Shown here in pieces: positions 53,671-63,545 of a DNA stretch of 64,000 nt; position 1 is the first letter of the stretch, and the number at the start of each line of letters is the position of its first letter. The DNA is from Rhizobium subbaraonis. GTDB lineage: Bacteria > Pseudomonadota > Alphaproteobacteria > Rhizobiales > Rhizobiaceae. The DNA is taken from positions 216,914-280,913 of the forward strand of contig NZ_OBQD01000009.1 of NCBI RefSeq assembly GCF_900220975.1, in the 5' to 3' direction. The translations under genes and the position numbers were made by a program. The notes beneath the pieces are model-generated. The model was not told the origin of the DNA. It did not search any database and worked only from the letters and a program-made list of their open reading frames with translations.

Positions 53671-56487
53671 CTACTGGCCCAGCCTTTCGAGAAGGGCGGG
53701 TACATGCACCTGATCCGCCTTGTAGTTCCCGGTCAGCATGTACATCATGATGTTGACGCCGGAGCGGAATGCATGCTCGCGCTGCACCTCGTCCGGGGGC
53801 ACGGTCGGCAAAAGCGGCATGCCGTTGGCATCGATCGCCCAGGCGCTGGCGAAGTCGTTGCCGGTAATCATGATCGGTGAGACGCCGTCGCCGGCGCGGG
53901 CCGGACGGTTCGGATCCTGCTGCTGGTCGAGTTCGGCTTCGACCCAAAGGGGGCTGCCGGCATAGCGCCCGGGGAAATTGCTCAAAAGATAGAAGGACTT
54001 CGTCAGCACGTGATCCAGCGGCACCGGCTCAAGCGGGGGGATGTCGAGGTTGGCGAGAATGTCGCGCAGCCGCTGCGTGTTGGCGCTGGTGTCGGCGCTG
54101 TTCTCCAGCGACGAATACTGGTCGCGGGTGTCGAACAGCACGGTGCCGCCATTGCGCATGTAGGCGTCTATGCGCGCGACGGCAGCGGGCGAAGGCATCT
54201 CCGCCGTCGCGCTGACCGGCCAGTAGATCAGCGGATAGACCGCAAGTTCATCCCTGGAGATATCGACCGCCATCGGCTGGCCGGGCTCCAGCGTGGTGCG
54301 GTAGGTGAGAAACTCGGTGAGGCCGGCAAGCCCGGCCTCGGAGATGCGGTCGACCTCGTCCTCCCCGGTCAGCACATAGGCGAGATGTGTGGTGTCGAGC
54401 CGCTGCAGCAGATCCTCGTCGCCGAACTTGGCGTCGTCGGCGAGCGCTTGTGTCGAGGCGAGCGCCAGCATGGCCACCGAGACGGCGGCCACCGCCACAA
54501 GCGCGGTCGCGCCGCGCGCTGGCGTCACCCGGAAGCGGCGCGTGAAGGCGCCGTTCATGAACAGCACGACAAGGCAGTCGGCGAGGAGCAGCAGCGTTGC
54601 GATCAGGAACAGGGCCGGTTTCAGCGATTTGGCCATCTGGCCGATCAGGCTCTCGCGCATCAGGGACGCGGCGTCTCCGGTTGCGAGCGGCTGCAGGGTC
54701 TGCCCGGCGGTCAGCAGATTGTGGGCGACGAAGCCGTCCTGCGAGCCATAGAGGCCGGGTGGGTTGTCGGCGGTTGCAGCCGTGCTGCCGGCCGTGGCGG
54801 GATCGAGGGGCTTTGCCTCGCCGGTGTCGGTCGAAAGCGTGCCGACCGCGGTCAGGAGGCGGTAGGGCGGCAGGGGCTGGCCCTGTGCTTCTCCGCTTGC
54901 CGCAACGCCGCCACCGCGCGAAAGCTGCACGCTGCGGCGCAGCATCTCGACGAAGTCGCCGGACAGCGGCAGGTTCGACCATCCCGTCTCGGCGCTGACG
55001 TGGAACAGGACGATACGGCCGGCGCCGACCTTGCCGGTGGTCACGAGCGGCGTGCCGTCCGCCAGGCTCGCCCAGGTGCGCTCGGGAAGGTCGGGCGTCG
55101 GCTCGGCAAGGACCTGGCGCTTGACCAGGATGTCGCCGGCGCGCGGCATGCCCGCAAACGGGCTGCCGGGCGGATAGGCGGCCAGCGGCTGTGGCTCAGA
55201 CCAGGAGAGTGCGCCGTCGAGGGCGCGCTCGCCCTTGCGCAGCACCACCGGCACCAGCGGATCGTCGGCAGGGGCGGCCGCAAGCCTCGGCCCGGCGAAA
55301 CGGATCAGCATGCCGCCTGCCTCGAGCCACTTCTGCATCGGGCCATAGGCTTCCTCCGGAAGGCGGCCGATATCGGCCATGATCAGCACGGACGGACGCT
55401 GGTCGAGCAGTTCCGGAATGGCGGCCGCGAGATCGGAAACGTTGGGCCGGATCAGGTCGGAATAGGGGGCCAGCGCCTTTTCGATATAGTGCAGCGGCGA
55501 CAGCAGCGGCTGGCTGGCGTCGATCGTCTCGCCGCTGAGGAGCGCCACGCGCCGGCGGCGGAACCCGTCGTCCAGCAGATAGGTGCCGCCGGCCGTCGCC
55601 AGCCCGTCAACGCTGATCTGCGCAAAATCGTTGCGAAGCTCGAAGGGGGCGGCGATGCTGCCGGTGCCGGTGGTCTCGCCGGCGCGGAAGGCCAGCGTGC
55701 CATTTCCGATCGGCCGGCCGCGCGTGTCGTGCGCCGTGACGGCGAGCGTGCGGGCCTCACCGGACGAAAGCCTGCTGGCAGCCACCACCATCGCCTCAGC
55801 GTCGTTGTTGGCATCGGTCAGCGCAAGCGCACTGCGACCATCGCCCTCGATCAGGCGCATCTGCGCAGGCTTCAGCGCCTGGAGTGCTGCTACGGTGCCG
55901 TCGTCGTCGCCGGCGGCGATCCCGTCGGAGATGAAGGCGAGGGTGCCGGGCGGGGTGCCGGAGAGCGCGGTGTTCAGGGCGGCCACGGCGGCCTGGCGGT
56001 TGGCCGGCAGCGGGCGCGGCTGGGCTGCGGCGAGCCGCGTGCGCGCGGATTGCGCGTCGGTCGGCACGGCGTCATGCTGGCGGTCCACGGTGAAGACGAT
56101 GGAGATCGGCAGGTCGCGCGCCTCGGCATCGTCGATCATCGTGCTGGCCGTATCGACCCGGCGCTGCCAGTCGCCGGCCGCCGCCCAGCTGTTGTCTATG
56201 ACGAGCGCGAGCGGGCCTGAGGCCGCAAGCGTGTTTTCGCGCGGATTGAGCACCGGATCGGCGATCGCAAGAATGACGGCGGCTGCCATCAGCATGCGCA
56301 GCAGCGTCAGCCACCATGGGCTACGGGCGGGCGTCTCCTCGCGCTTGAGGATGGAGGCGAGGATGCGGAAGGGCGGAAAGGCCTCGACGACGGGCTTGGG
56401 CGGCGTCAGCCGCAGCAGCCACCAGATCGCGGGCAGGAGCACCAGAGCTGAGAGGACGGCGGGATAGGCGAAGGCAAGGCCACTCAT
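53671..56487 (-). CDS. BatA/DUF4159 domain membrane protein
   Basis: The 938-residue protein opens with the BatA/BatB N-terminal domain (FAYPAVLSALVLLPAIWWLLRLTPPKP, two helices by ~80) and a VWA-like module with LVIDNSWAAAGDWQRRVDTA (a modified MIDAS start). A central region around 360-480 (IMADIGRLPEEAYGPMQKWLEAGGMLIRF) resembles a glutamine-amidotransferase fold. Three helices surround residues ~620-690, and the C-terminal ~200 residues form a DUF4159 domain (FLTYRTTLEPGQPMAVD to RNGGTVLFDTRDQYSS). It overlaps the DUF58 gene by four bases. Membrane-protein partner of a MoxR ATPase by analogy to Bat operons. Confidence 0.85.
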   Translation of the reverse strand: MSGLAFAYPAVLSALVLLPAIWWLLRLTPPKPVVEAFPPFRILASILKREETPARSPWWLTLLRMLMAAAVILAIADPVLNPRENTLAASGPLALVIDNSWAAAGDWQRRVDTASTMIDDAEARDLPISIVFTVDRQHDAVPTDAQSARTRLAAAQPRPLPANRQAAVAALNTALSGTPPGTLAFISDGIAAGDDDGTVAALQALKPAQMRLIEGDGRSALALTDANNDAEAMVVAASRLSSGEARTLAVTAHDTRGRPIGNGTLAFRAGETTGTGSIAAPFELRNDFAQISVDGLATAGGTYLLDDGFRRRRVALLSGETIDASQPLLSPLHYIEKALAPYSDLIRPNVSDLAAAIPELLDQRPSVLIMADIGRLPEEAYGPMQKWLEAGGMLIRFAGPRLAAAPADDPLVPVVLRKGERALDGALSWSEPQPLAAYPPGSPFAGMPRAGDILVKRQVLAEPTPDLPERTWASLADGTPLVTTGKVGAGRIVLFHVSAETGWSNLPLSGDFVEMLRRSVQLSRGGGVAASGEAQGQPLPPYRLLTAVGTLSTDTGEAKPLDPATAGSTAATADNPPGLYGSQDGFVAHNLLTAGQTLQPLATGDAASLMRESLIGQMAKSLKPALFLIATLLLLADCLVVLFMNGAFTRRFRVTPARGATALVAVAAVSVAMLALASTQALADDAKFGDEDLLQRLDTTHLAYVLTGEDEVDRISEAGLAGLTEFLTYRTTLEPGQPMAVDISRDELAVYPLIYWPVSATAEMPSPAAVARIDAYMRNGGTVLFDTRDQYSSLENSADTSANTQRLRDILANLDIPPLEPVPLDHVLTKSFYLLSNFPGRYAGSPLWVEAELDQQQDPNRPARAGDGVSPIMITGNDFASAWAIDANGMPLLPTVPPDEVQREHAFRSGVNIMMYMLTGNYKADQVHVPALLERLGQ

Positions 56488-57416
56488 GGGCGCTCCCCTT
56501 GGCGTTCACCTGCGGCCTTCATGGCGGGCAGGCCGGAAAGGTACATGTGCACGGCGACGAGGGCCTCGGAGGCGAGGTGATCGGTCCGGTGGGCGATGAA
56601 GCTCCAGCCAAGATGGCGCAGGCTGTCGGCCAGGGCCGCGCGTCTTGCCTGATAGGCGCGTGCATAGTCCTCCTTCAAGGTCTCCGCTCGGCCGGCGGTC
56701 AGCTTGTCGCCGGTCTCGGGGTCGGTGAACTCCGTCCTCCCGGCATAGGGAAAAAGGTCCTCGGCCGGATCGGCGATCTCGACGACATGGCCGCGCAGGC
56801 CCCGGCGCGCCAGCGGGCCGAGCCGTTCCATCACCTCGTCCGGCGGATCGAGGAAATCGCCGATGAGCACGATATCGCTGGACCCGCGGATCATGTCGGT
56901 GCGGGGCAGCCCGTCCGCCAGCGGGCTATGGGCTATGGCGGTGGCCAGTCTTTCGGCCGCATTGCGTGCGGCGATCGGTTCCATGACGCCCGGGCAGCCG
57001 ATCCTTTCGCCGGAGCGCGCCAGGATTTCGGCAAGCGCCAGCATGAGGACGAGCGCACGGCTTTCCTTCGAGACGCTGCCGAGCGTCGACTTGTACATCA
57101 TCGACGGCGACAGGTCCGCCCAGAGCCAGATCGTGTGGGCAGCTTCCCATTCGCGGTCCCGCACATAGGTGTGGTCGTCGCGGGCGGAGCGTCGCCAGTC
57201 GATGCGTGAGAGGCTCTCGCCGTCCACATAGGGGCGGAACTGCCAGAAATTTTCGCCGATGCCGCGCTTGCGCCGCCCGTGCCAGCCGGAGATCACCGTG
57301 TTGGCCAGCCTGCGGGCCTCGACAAGGCAATCCGGCATCAGTGCGGCGCGCGCCTGCGCCCGCGAGAGGACGTCTGCGGAAGGGGTACGTTCGACGGTGG
57401 TGCCGATGGAGGCCAT
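56484..57416 (-). CDS. DUF58 domain protein
   Basis: The 310-residue protein has the DUF58 core: RRKRGIGENFWQFRPYVDGE and DWRRSARDDHTYVRDREWE near residues 50-90, then a VWA-like half with WADLSPSMMYKS (D-x-S-x-S MIDAS) and VLIGDFLDPPDEV. DUF58 genes regularly accompany MoxR ATPases in operons. It is 12 bp downstream of moxR and overlaps the DUF4159 gene by ATGA. ATG 57416 is used; a GTG three bases upstream is also possible. Role within the complex is unknown. Confidence 0.9.
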   Translation of the reverse strand: MASIGTTVERTPSADVLSRAQARAALMPDCLVEARRLANTVISGWHGRRKRGIGENFWQFRPYVDGESLSRIDWRRSARDDHTYVRDREWEAAHTIWLWADLSPSMMYKSTLGSVSKESRALVLMLALAEILARSGERIGCPGVMEPIAARNAAERLATAIAHSPLADGLPRTDMIRGSSDIVLIGDFLDPPDEVMERLGPLARRGLRGHVVEIADPAEDLFPYAGRTEFTDPETGDKLTAGRAETLKEDYARAYQARRAALADSLRHLGWSFIAHRTDHLASEALVAVHMYLSGLPAMKAAGERQGERP

Positions 57417-57427
57417 CACGCGCCCCG

Positions 57428-58441
57428 TCAGCCGCGGGCCTGCGTGACGAGCGAGGCAATGACGTCGCGCACCGATATGCCCTCGGCGCGGGCGGAGAAG
57501 GTCAGCGCCATGCGATGCTGCAGCACCGGTTCGGCAAGCGCCAGCACGTCGTCCACCGACGGCGCAAGGCGGCCCTCGTAGAGTGCCCGCGCGCGGGCGC
57601 ACAGCATCAGCGCCTGTCCGGCGCGCGGCCCCGGTCCCCAGGCGACCTGCTTGTCGGTCCGGGCATTGCCATGGCCGGGGCGGGCGGAGCGCACGAGCGC
57701 GAGGATCGCGTCGAGAACGGTCTCGCCGATCGGCATCTGGCGGATGAGGGTCTGGATTTCCTGCAGCCTGCCCTCGGGGATCGCCTGGCTCGCTTCGGCC
57801 TCGGCGGTGCCGGTGGTCTCGAGCAGGATGCGGCGCTCGGCGGCGAGATCGGGATAGCCTACGTCGACCTGCAGCAGGAAGCGGTCGAGCTGCGCCTCGG
57901 GGAGCGGGTAGGTGCCTTCCTGCTCCAGCGGGTTCTGCGTCGCCAGCACGTGGAAGGGGCGGGGCAGGTCGTTGGCGCGGCCGGCAACGGTGACGTGGTA
58001 TTCCTGCATCGCCTGCAGGAGGGCGGACTGCGTACGCGGCGAGGCGCGGTTGATCTCGTCGGCCATCAGCAGCTGCGTGAAGATCGGGCCGGGCACGAAA
58101 CGGAAGGAGCGCTTGCCGTTTTCGTCCTGGTCCATCACCTCCGAGCCCAGAATGTCGGAGGGCATCAGGTCGGGGGTGAACTGGATGCGGCTTGAGGCGA
58201 GGCCAAGCACGCTACCGAGCGTCGCCACCAGCTTCGTCTTCGCAAGGCCCGGCACGCCGACCAGCAGGGCGTGGCCGCCGGAGAGGATCGCGAGCATCGT
58301 CTGCTCCACCACGCTCTCCTGTCCGAAGATGACCTTGCCCACCTCCTTGCGGACCAGCGCTATGTCTGCAAGCGCGCGTTCGGCTGCGGCGATGACGGCC
58401 TTTTCGTCCAGAGCTGCTTCGGTGGATGTCATAACGCCCAT
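57428..58441 (-). CDS. MoxR-family AAA+ ATPase
   Basis: The 337-residue AAA+ protein has Walker A GVPGLAKTK (the MoxR subfamily form), Walker B LLMADEINRASPRTQSALLQAMQE, sensor 1 LATQNPLEQEGTYPLPEAQLDRFLLQ and the AAA_lid region. MoxR ATPases act as chaperones for assembly or maturation of protein complexes (family knowledge). It is the first gene of the operon; ATG 58441 follows GGAG. Divergent from the DUF1285 operon across 159 bp. Confidence 0.95.
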   Translation of the reverse strand: MGVMTSTEAALDEKAVIAAAERALADIALVRKEVGKVIFGQESVVEQTMLAILSGGHALLVGVPGLAKTKLVATLGSVLGLASSRIQFTPDLMPSDILGSEVMDQDENGKRSFRFVPGPIFTQLLMADEINRASPRTQSALLQAMQEYHVTVAGRANDLPRPFHVLATQNPLEQEGTYPLPEAQLDRFLLQVDVGYPDLAAERRILLETTGTAEAEASQAIPEGRLQEIQTLIRQMPIGETVLDAILALVRSARPGHGNARTDKQVAWGPGPRAGQALMLCARARALYEGRLAPSVDDVLALAEPVLQHRMALTFSARAEGISVRDVIASLVTQARG

Positions 58442-58600
58442 GATCGTCTCCAGATCGCTTTTCCGCCGCCCGCCGGTTGGCGGGTGCCGCTCCAATGGCC
58501 GATAGTTTTGAGCTTATCGGCTCTCCTGCTGCTGACAAGTCAGCATGAAATGTCTATCTCGTCACAAGAGCTTGAGATAGGGGCCAACCGGGACGGAACA

Positions 58601-59224
58601 ATGGCGAAGGGCGAAATTCAGGCTTCGGGCGATGCCGCCGGACTGGCGGCGCTGATCGCGCGTGCGGCTGCCGACAAAGGCGGGCAGGAGCGCGGTCTGC
58701 CGCCGGTCGACAAGTGGAATCCACCCGATTGTGGCGATATCGACATGGAGATCCGCGCTGACGGCACGTGGTTCTACATGGGCACCCCCATCGGCCGGGC
58801 GCCGCTGGTGCGGCTGTTTTCCACTGTTTTGCGCTGCGACGAGGATGGAAAGACCTATCTCGTGACGCCTGTGGAAAAGGTCGGCATCCGCGTGGTCGAT
58901 GCGCCCTTCGTCGCCGTCGAGATGGAGGCGCACGGCGCGGGGGGCGAGCAGGTGCTGACCTTCCGCACCAATGTCGGCGATGTGGTCGAGGCCGGCGCCG
59001 AGCACACCCTGCGCTTCGTCGTCCACGGAAGTAACAAAGAATTGAAGCCCTACCTGCATGTGCGCGGCCGGCTCGAGGCGCTGGTGGCGCGGCCGGTGAT
59101 GTACGACATCGTTGCCCTCGGGGAGACGCTCGAGGTCGAGGGCAGGGCCATGTTCGTGGTGCGCTCGGGTGGTGTCGTCTTTCCGATCATGCCGCAGGCG
59201 GAACTGGACGCGCTGTCGCGATGA
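58601..59224 (+). CDS. DUF1285 family protein
   Basis: The 207-residue protein begins at ATG 58601 with AKGEIQASGDAAGLAALIAR and contains the DUF1285 block KWNPPDCGDIDMEIRADGTWFYMGTPIGR and RLFSTVLRCDEDGKTYLVTPVEKVGIRV. The family adopts a beta-rich fold of unknown function. Its stop overlaps the CoA pyrophosphatase start by four bases, and it opens a three-gene operon with that gene and the CCA-adding enzyme. Confidence 0.9.
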   Translation: MAKGEIQASGDAAGLAALIARAAADKGGQERGLPPVDKWNPPDCGDIDMEIRADGTWFYMGTPIGRAPLVRLFSTVLRCDEDGKTYLVTPVEKVGIRVVDAPFVAVEMEAHGAGGEQVLTFRTNVGDVVEAGAEHTLRFVVHGSNKELKPYLHVRGRLEALVARPVMYDIVALGETLEVEGRAMFVVRSGGVVFPIMPQAELDALSR

Positions 59225-59853
59225 GCCTTTCCCTCTACAGCGCGGCCGAATTCCGCAAGCGGGCGATCGCGCAGACGCAGACGATCACCGCCGACAGCTG
59301 GCGCGACACCGGTGATGCCAAGCTGAACCCGGCGACGATCCCGCATGTGGAGGAAATGAAGCTGAAGGATGCGGCCGTGCTGGTGGCGGCCATCGACGAG
59401 GGCGAAGATGCGCGCCTCATCTTCACGCAGCGTACCGCCACCTTGCGCAAGCACTCCGGCCAGATTGCCTTTCCGGGTGGGGCGGTGGACGATGAGGATC
59501 ACGACGTCGAGGCGGCCGCGGCCCGAGAGGCGGAAGAGGAGATCGGGCTGGACCGCCGGCTGGTCGAGCCGGTCGGGCGGCTGCCGGACTACATGGCGCT
59601 TTCCGGTTTCCGGATAACGCCGGTGCTGGCGGTCGTCAGGCCGGGCTTCTCGCTCAACCTCAATCCGACCGAGGTGGCGGACGTGTTCGAGGTGCCCCTG
59701 TCCTTCCTGATGGACCCCGCCAACCACGAAATGGGAAGCGGCGTCTGGCTGGGCAGCGAGCGCCACTATTATCGCATGCCCTACGAGGGGCGAAACATAT
59801 GGGGCATCACCGCCGGCATCGTGCGGGTGATCTATGAAAGGCTTTACGCATGA
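59221..59853 (+). CDS. CoA pyrophosphatase (Nudix, NudL-like)
   Basis: The 210-residue Nudix enzyme should cleave CoA and its derivatives to 4'-phosphopantetheine and ADP. It carries the NuCoA motif in TQRTATLRKHSGQIAFPGG and the Nudix box GGAVDDEDHDVEAAAAREAEEEIGL (quoted as GGAVDDEDHDVE then AREAEEEIG). It overlaps DUF1285 upstream and the CCA gene downstream by ATGA, so all three are translationally coupled. Confidence 0.93.
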   Translation: MSLSLYSAAEFRKRAIAQTQTITADSWRDTGDAKLNPATIPHVEEMKLKDAAVLVAAIDEGEDARLIFTQRTATLRKHSGQIAFPGGAVDDEDHDVEAAAAREAEEEIGLDRRLVEPVGRLPDYMALSGFRITPVLAVVRPGFSLNLNPTEVADVFEVPLSFLMDPANHEMGSGVWLGSERHYYRMPYEGRNIWGITAGIVRVIYERLYA

Positions 59854-61106
59854 CGTCGGTTGCTGATCGGGACTGGTTCAGGGAGCCGGCGCTCCGGCGC
59901 GTGCTGACCATGCTGAACGCCGATGGCGGTGAAGCGCGGATTGCCGGCGGGGCGGTGCGCAACAGCCTGATGAACCTGCCGGCTGGCGACATCGACATCG
60001 CCACGACGCTGGTGCCGGCCGAAGTGGTGGCGCGCGCCAAGGCTGCGGGCATCAAGGCGGTGCCGACGGGGATCGAGCACGGCACGGTGACGCTGGTCAT
60101 CGGCGGCGTCCCCTTCGAGGTGACGACGCTGCGGCGCGACATGGAGACGGATGGGCGCCGCGCGCAGGTGGCGTTCGGCACCAGCTGGCAGGACGATGCG
60201 GAGCGCCGCGACCTGACGATCAACGCGCTTTACGCGACGATGGAGGGCGAGGTGGTCGATCTCGTCGGCGGCCTGCCGGACATCGAAAGCCGCACCATCC
60301 GCTTCATCGGCGATGCCGCGAAGCGGATCGCCGAGGATCATCTGCGCATCCTGCGCTTTTTCCGCTTCTTTGCCCTTTACGGCAGCGGGCGGCCGGATGC
60401 GGACGGGCTCAGGGCCTGCGCACGGGCAAAGGACAAGCTGCAGTCGCTGTCGGCGGAGCGCGTCTGGTCGGAGACGAAGAAGTTGCTCGCCGCACCCGAT
60501 CCGTTCCGCGCGCTGTTGTGGATGCGGCAATCCGGCGTGCTGACGGAAATCCTGCCGGAGACGGAGAAGTGGGGTATCGACGCGATCCCGGGCCTGGTCG
60601 CCGCCGAACAGGCGTTCGGCTGGACCCCAGAGCCGTTGCTGCGCCTTGCAGCCATGGTGCCGCCGGATGCGGAGCGGCTCGCAGCCCTTGCCGCCCGACT
60701 TAAGCTTTCGCGCGCGGAAGCTGCGTTTCTTGGCGATTGGGCGGCCGCGCCGGAGATACCGGCGACGCTTGCAGACACCGCATTCGACCGCATGCTCTAC
60801 CGAAGCGGCCCGCAGGGTCCGGTCGCGCGGCTCAAGCTTGCGCTCGCTTCCGCCAGAAGCAAGGCGGAGAACGATCCGACCCAGATGGCCTATGTCGGGC
60901 TGTGCCAGCGTCTCCTTGCAAGCGCCGAGCGCTGGACGCGGCCGAGCTTCCCGTTGTCGGGCGCGGATGTTCTTGCAGCCGGCGTGCCTGCCGGGCCGAA
61001 GGTGGGTGATCTGCTTGCCGCGCTGGAGAAGGATTGGGTCGAGACGAATTTCAATCTCGATCGCGACACACTGCTTTCACGTCTGGCGGAAAAAATCGGA
61101 CGGTAG
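59850..61106 (+). CDS. CCA tRNA nucleotidyltransferase / poly(A) polymerase family
   Basis: The 418-residue enzyme is a class II nucleotidyltransferase that adds or repairs the CCA end of tRNA. Visible features are RIAGGAVRNSLMNLPAGDIDIATTL (G-G-x-V-R-D-like head with the D-x-D metal motif), EVTTLRRDMETDGR, and AERRDLTINALYATMEG (R-R-D-F/L-T-x-N-A). A C-terminal helical domain (~250-418) completes the fold. It terminates the DUF1285-nudL-cca operon. Confidence 0.93.
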   Translation: MTSVADRDWFREPALRRVLTMLNADGGEARIAGGAVRNSLMNLPAGDIDIATTLVPAEVVARAKAAGIKAVPTGIEHGTVTLVIGGVPFEVTTLRRDMETDGRRAQVAFGTSWQDDAERRDLTINALYATMEGEVVDLVGGLPDIESRTIRFIGDAAKRIAEDHLRILRFFRFFALYGSGRPDADGLRACARAKDKLQSLSAERVWSETKKLLAAPDPFRALLWMRQSGVLTEILPETEKWGIDAIPGLVAAEQAFGWTPEPLLRLAAMVPPDAERLAALAARLKLSRAEAAFLGDWAAAPEIPATLADTAFDRMLYRSGPQGPVARLKLALASARSKAENDPTQMAYVGLCQRLLASAERWTRPSFPLSGADVLAAGVPAGPKVGDLLAALEKDWVETNFNLDRDTLLSRLAEKIGR

Positions 61107-61199
61107 CCGCCGGTTCGTTTGCTACGGATGAGCGTATTACACCGCCGCTACCGGCGGCGGTGCCTCGGCTTGCAGGTTCGGCTGAAGCCCTCCGGGCGG

Positions 61200-61388
61200 T
61201 CAGGCGCCGACCTTGTTCTCGTCGACGATCCGCGCCTTGATGTTGTCGACCATGTTTTCGCGAATGACCGTCTCGCCATGCGCATTGCGCAGGTGCTCGA
61301 CGACCCGGCGCACGATTTCGGCGTCGTTGTCGGCGCGTGTATGCCATTCACAACCCGGGACGAGGGTTCCGCATTCGAAAAGTCTCAT
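61200..61388 (-). CDS. DUF1059 family small protein
   Basis: The 62-residue protein starts RLFECGTLVPGCEWHTRADNDAEI, which has the two Cys and the C-x-F/W-H pattern of DUF1059, and continues with VVEHLRNAHGE, the conserved H-x3-H end. The Cys/His residues suggest metal binding. Function is unknown. It is preceded by a modest GGGAG upstream of the ATG. Confidence 0.85.
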   Translation of the reverse strand: MRLFECGTLVPGCEWHTRADNDAEIVRRVVEHLRNAHGETVIRENMVDNIKARIVDENKVGA

Positions 61389-61533
61389 TGCAAGTCTCCC
61401 TTCGTTGGCTGGCTTTCATATCTCGGCACTTGCCGGCCAGGCTCGGCAGCCCGAACATCTTACAGGCATTCAAGGAAAACGTGGACCGCGCGGCGAGGTT
61501 CCATCCCGCCGCAATCCGCATTGGCGCGAGCCT

Positions 61534-61740
61534 TCAGTTGCTGAGGCGGCCATGCTCCGGTTTCGCCCAGGCGTCGAAGCATGCGGACGAGTGATATTTC
61601 TCGTCCTTCGTCCCGTGCGGTGCCTGTTTGCGTGACAATTGCAGGCGGGCCTGCGCCAGAAAATAGTCTCGCGGCAGATTGCTGCCGCTCTCGATGCGCA
61701 ATTGTTCTGCGATGGAATTGATGATGTCGGCGTCTTTCAT
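61534..61740 (-). CDS. small conserved hypothetical protein
   Basis: The product is 68 residues, hydrophilic and helical (DADIINSIAEQLRIESGS, LPRDYFLAQARLQLSRKQ), with a single Cys and His-Ser-Ser near the C-terminus. ATG 61740 is taken; a Met at 61761 would add seven residues. It is close to the DUF1059 gene on the same strand (145 bp). I do not recognise the family; coding status is likely but not proven. Confidence 0.5.
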   Translation of the reverse strand: MKDADIINSIAEQLRIESGSNLPRDYFLAQARLQLSRKQAPHGTKDEKYHSSACFDAWAKPEHGRLSN

Positions 61741-61956
61741 GCCGGCAGTCTCATTCATCATGATAACCCTCCTCCGATGGAACCATGCGGGACTATGGTA
61801 TCATGAAAAAGACTAGCGCGGTATGCGAAGGGCGTAGTTGATCTGGCGCAAGCCGGCTCAGGCGCGATGCGATCCTTCAGTCCGGCCGCTCGACGCCTTA
61901 GGTCTCTGACTTCACTCCTGTCATCATCGCAAAACCGCGACGGCGCCAGGCCTGCA

Positions 61957-62874
61957 TCAGGGCCAGCGCACGACCGGCGGGAGCGAGGACAGGATCGATT
62001 CGACGTTGCCACCCGTCTTCAGGCCAAAGATCGTGCCCCGGTCGTACAGCAGGTTGAATTCCACATAGCGGCCGCGGCGAACCAACTGTTCGTCGCGGTC
62101 CTCTTCGGTCCAGCCATTGTTGAAGTTGTTGCGGACGATCTTCGGATAGACCAGGCCGAACGCGCGGCCGACGTCGCGGGTGAAGGCGAAGTCCGCCTCC
62201 CAGCCGCCTTTGTCCTGCGGCGAATGCAGCCAGTCGTAGAAGATGCCGCCGATGCCGCGCGGCTCGTTGCGATGCTTGAGGAAGAAGTACTCGTCGCACC
62301 AGGCCTTGAACTTCTCATAGTCGGCGACGGGATGCTGGTTGCAGGCGATCTCCATCGCCCGGTGGAACAGCACCGTATCGGGATCGGTCTGCGCGCGCCG
62401 GCGCCCCAGCATCGGCGTCAGGTCGGCGCCGCCGCCGAACCAGTGGCTGGTGGTGACGACCATGCGCGTGTTCATGTGCACCGTCGGCACGCCCGGGTTC
62501 ACCGGATGGGCGATCAGCGAGATACCGGAGGCCCAGAAGCGCGGATCTTCGGACGCGCCCGGGATCTGGCTTCGGAATTCGGGCGAGAACTCGCCGTGCA
62601 CGGTCGACGTATGGATGCCGACCTTCTCGAACACGCGACCCGACATCAAGGACATGCGCCCGCCGCCGCCCTGGCCCTCGTCGCGCTGCCAGTCGCGCGG
62701 GGCGAAGCGCCCAGGCTCGCGGTCGCTCAAGGGGCCTTCCAGCTCGTCTTCCAGTGTCTCGAAGATGTGGCACAACTGGTCACGCAGCGCCTCGAACCAG
62801 TCGCGCGCCTTTGCCTTGCGTTCTTCGATGTCGTCCGGCAGGCCCATCGGCAGGTCCGGTCTTTCCATTGTCAT
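61957..62874 (-). CDS. hemF: aerobic coproporphyrinogen-III oxidase
   Basis: HemF uses oxygen to convert coproporphyrinogen III to protoporphyrinogen IX in heme synthesis. The 305-residue product has the family blocks [53 protein letters not shown] and [25 protein letters not shown] (cited in pieces as [12 protein letters not shown] and [12 protein letters not shown]). Length (~300) is typical. ATG 62874 is selected; 62868 is an alternative. It is a monocistronic gene. Confidence 0.96.
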   Translation of the reverse strand: MTMERPDLPMGLPDDIEERKAKARDWFEALRDQLCHIFETLEDELEGPLSDREPGRFAPRDWQRDEGQGGGGRMSLMSGRVFEKVGIHTSTVHGEFSPEFRSQIPGASEDPRFWASGISLIAHPVNPGVPTVHMNTRMVVTTSHWFGGGADLTPMLGRRRAQTDPDTVLFHRAMEIACNQHPVADYEKFKAWCDEYFFLKHRNEPRGIGGIFYDWLHSPQDKGGWEADFAFTRDVGRAFGLVYPKIVRNNFNNGWTEEDRDEQLVRRGRYVEFNLLYDRGTIFGLKTGGNVESILSSLPPVVRWP

Positions 62875-63044
62875 TTCCCGATTGTCTGGCGGCATTGTAC
62901 GGCCGATTCGAATTCCGGCACACTTCCCATTTTTTGCTGCCGTTTGGCAACGTCGCCGTCGCATTCGCGTTTTTCCAAGCGACTCGCCAAAGTCGCCGGG
63001 GCATCCTATCTTAGAGACATGAATGTGCTGCCGGAGGCTTCTGA

Positions 63045-63305
63045 ATGGCGCGTATTCCAGGCCCTCCGCCGCTCGACGGACTGAAGCGGCGGATCGAAGA
63101 AAGCAGGCGGGCTCGCCCCGCAAGACGCAGCGGACAATTCATTCGCGAGACCTTCCTTCTCGAGCGGGACGCTGCGCGGCAGAAGGCGCGCGAGTGGTTC
63201 GACACCTGGCCGAAGGCCGCCTACTGGACGGAGGTGGAAAGCTGGCGGCCGCTGGAGGGAGACAGGATCGAGTTCACCATGCGTCGGCTGCCAAGCGCCG
63301 ACTGA
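63045..63305 (+). CDS. small conserved hypothetical protein
   Basis: The 86-residue product is basic and tryptophan-rich ([41 protein letters not shown]). No motif is recognised. The reading frame is better supported than its antisense, with an ATG 5 bp after a purine-rich stretch. Codon composition is like its neighbours. Function unknown. Confidence 0.55.
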   Translation: MARIPGPPPLDGLKRRIEESRRARPARRSGQFIRETFLLERDAARQKAREWFDTWPKAAYWTEVESWRPLEGDRIEFTMRRLPSAD

Positions 63306-63500
63306 GCGGAGCCCGCGCGGCGGGCATCTGGAGCCGCGACAGCGCCGCCTGCTGTCAGCGCTCACGTTCATCGTTCACCCGCCTATGCGCCGGACGCAAT
63401 TGTCTGGCAGTGCGGCTGTGCGCGCAGAAGTCCGGCGAGCGAGGGATGGCGGTTCGGCAACGAAGTACCCGACCGGCGACTGCCCCCCTCCCGTCAAAAA

Positions 63501-63528
63501 AAGCCGCCCATCCTGCGATGAGCGGCTT
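63501..63528 (-). terminator. intrinsic terminator of the RTX-type gene
   Basis: AAGCCGC pairs with GCGGCTT with an inner CATC/GATG stem, and on the minus strand the tail is a run of T (seven A on the plus strand, 63496-63502). It lies 18 bp past the stop codon. Confidence 0.88.
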
Positions 63529-63545
63529 CGAGATATTTGCGGCCG

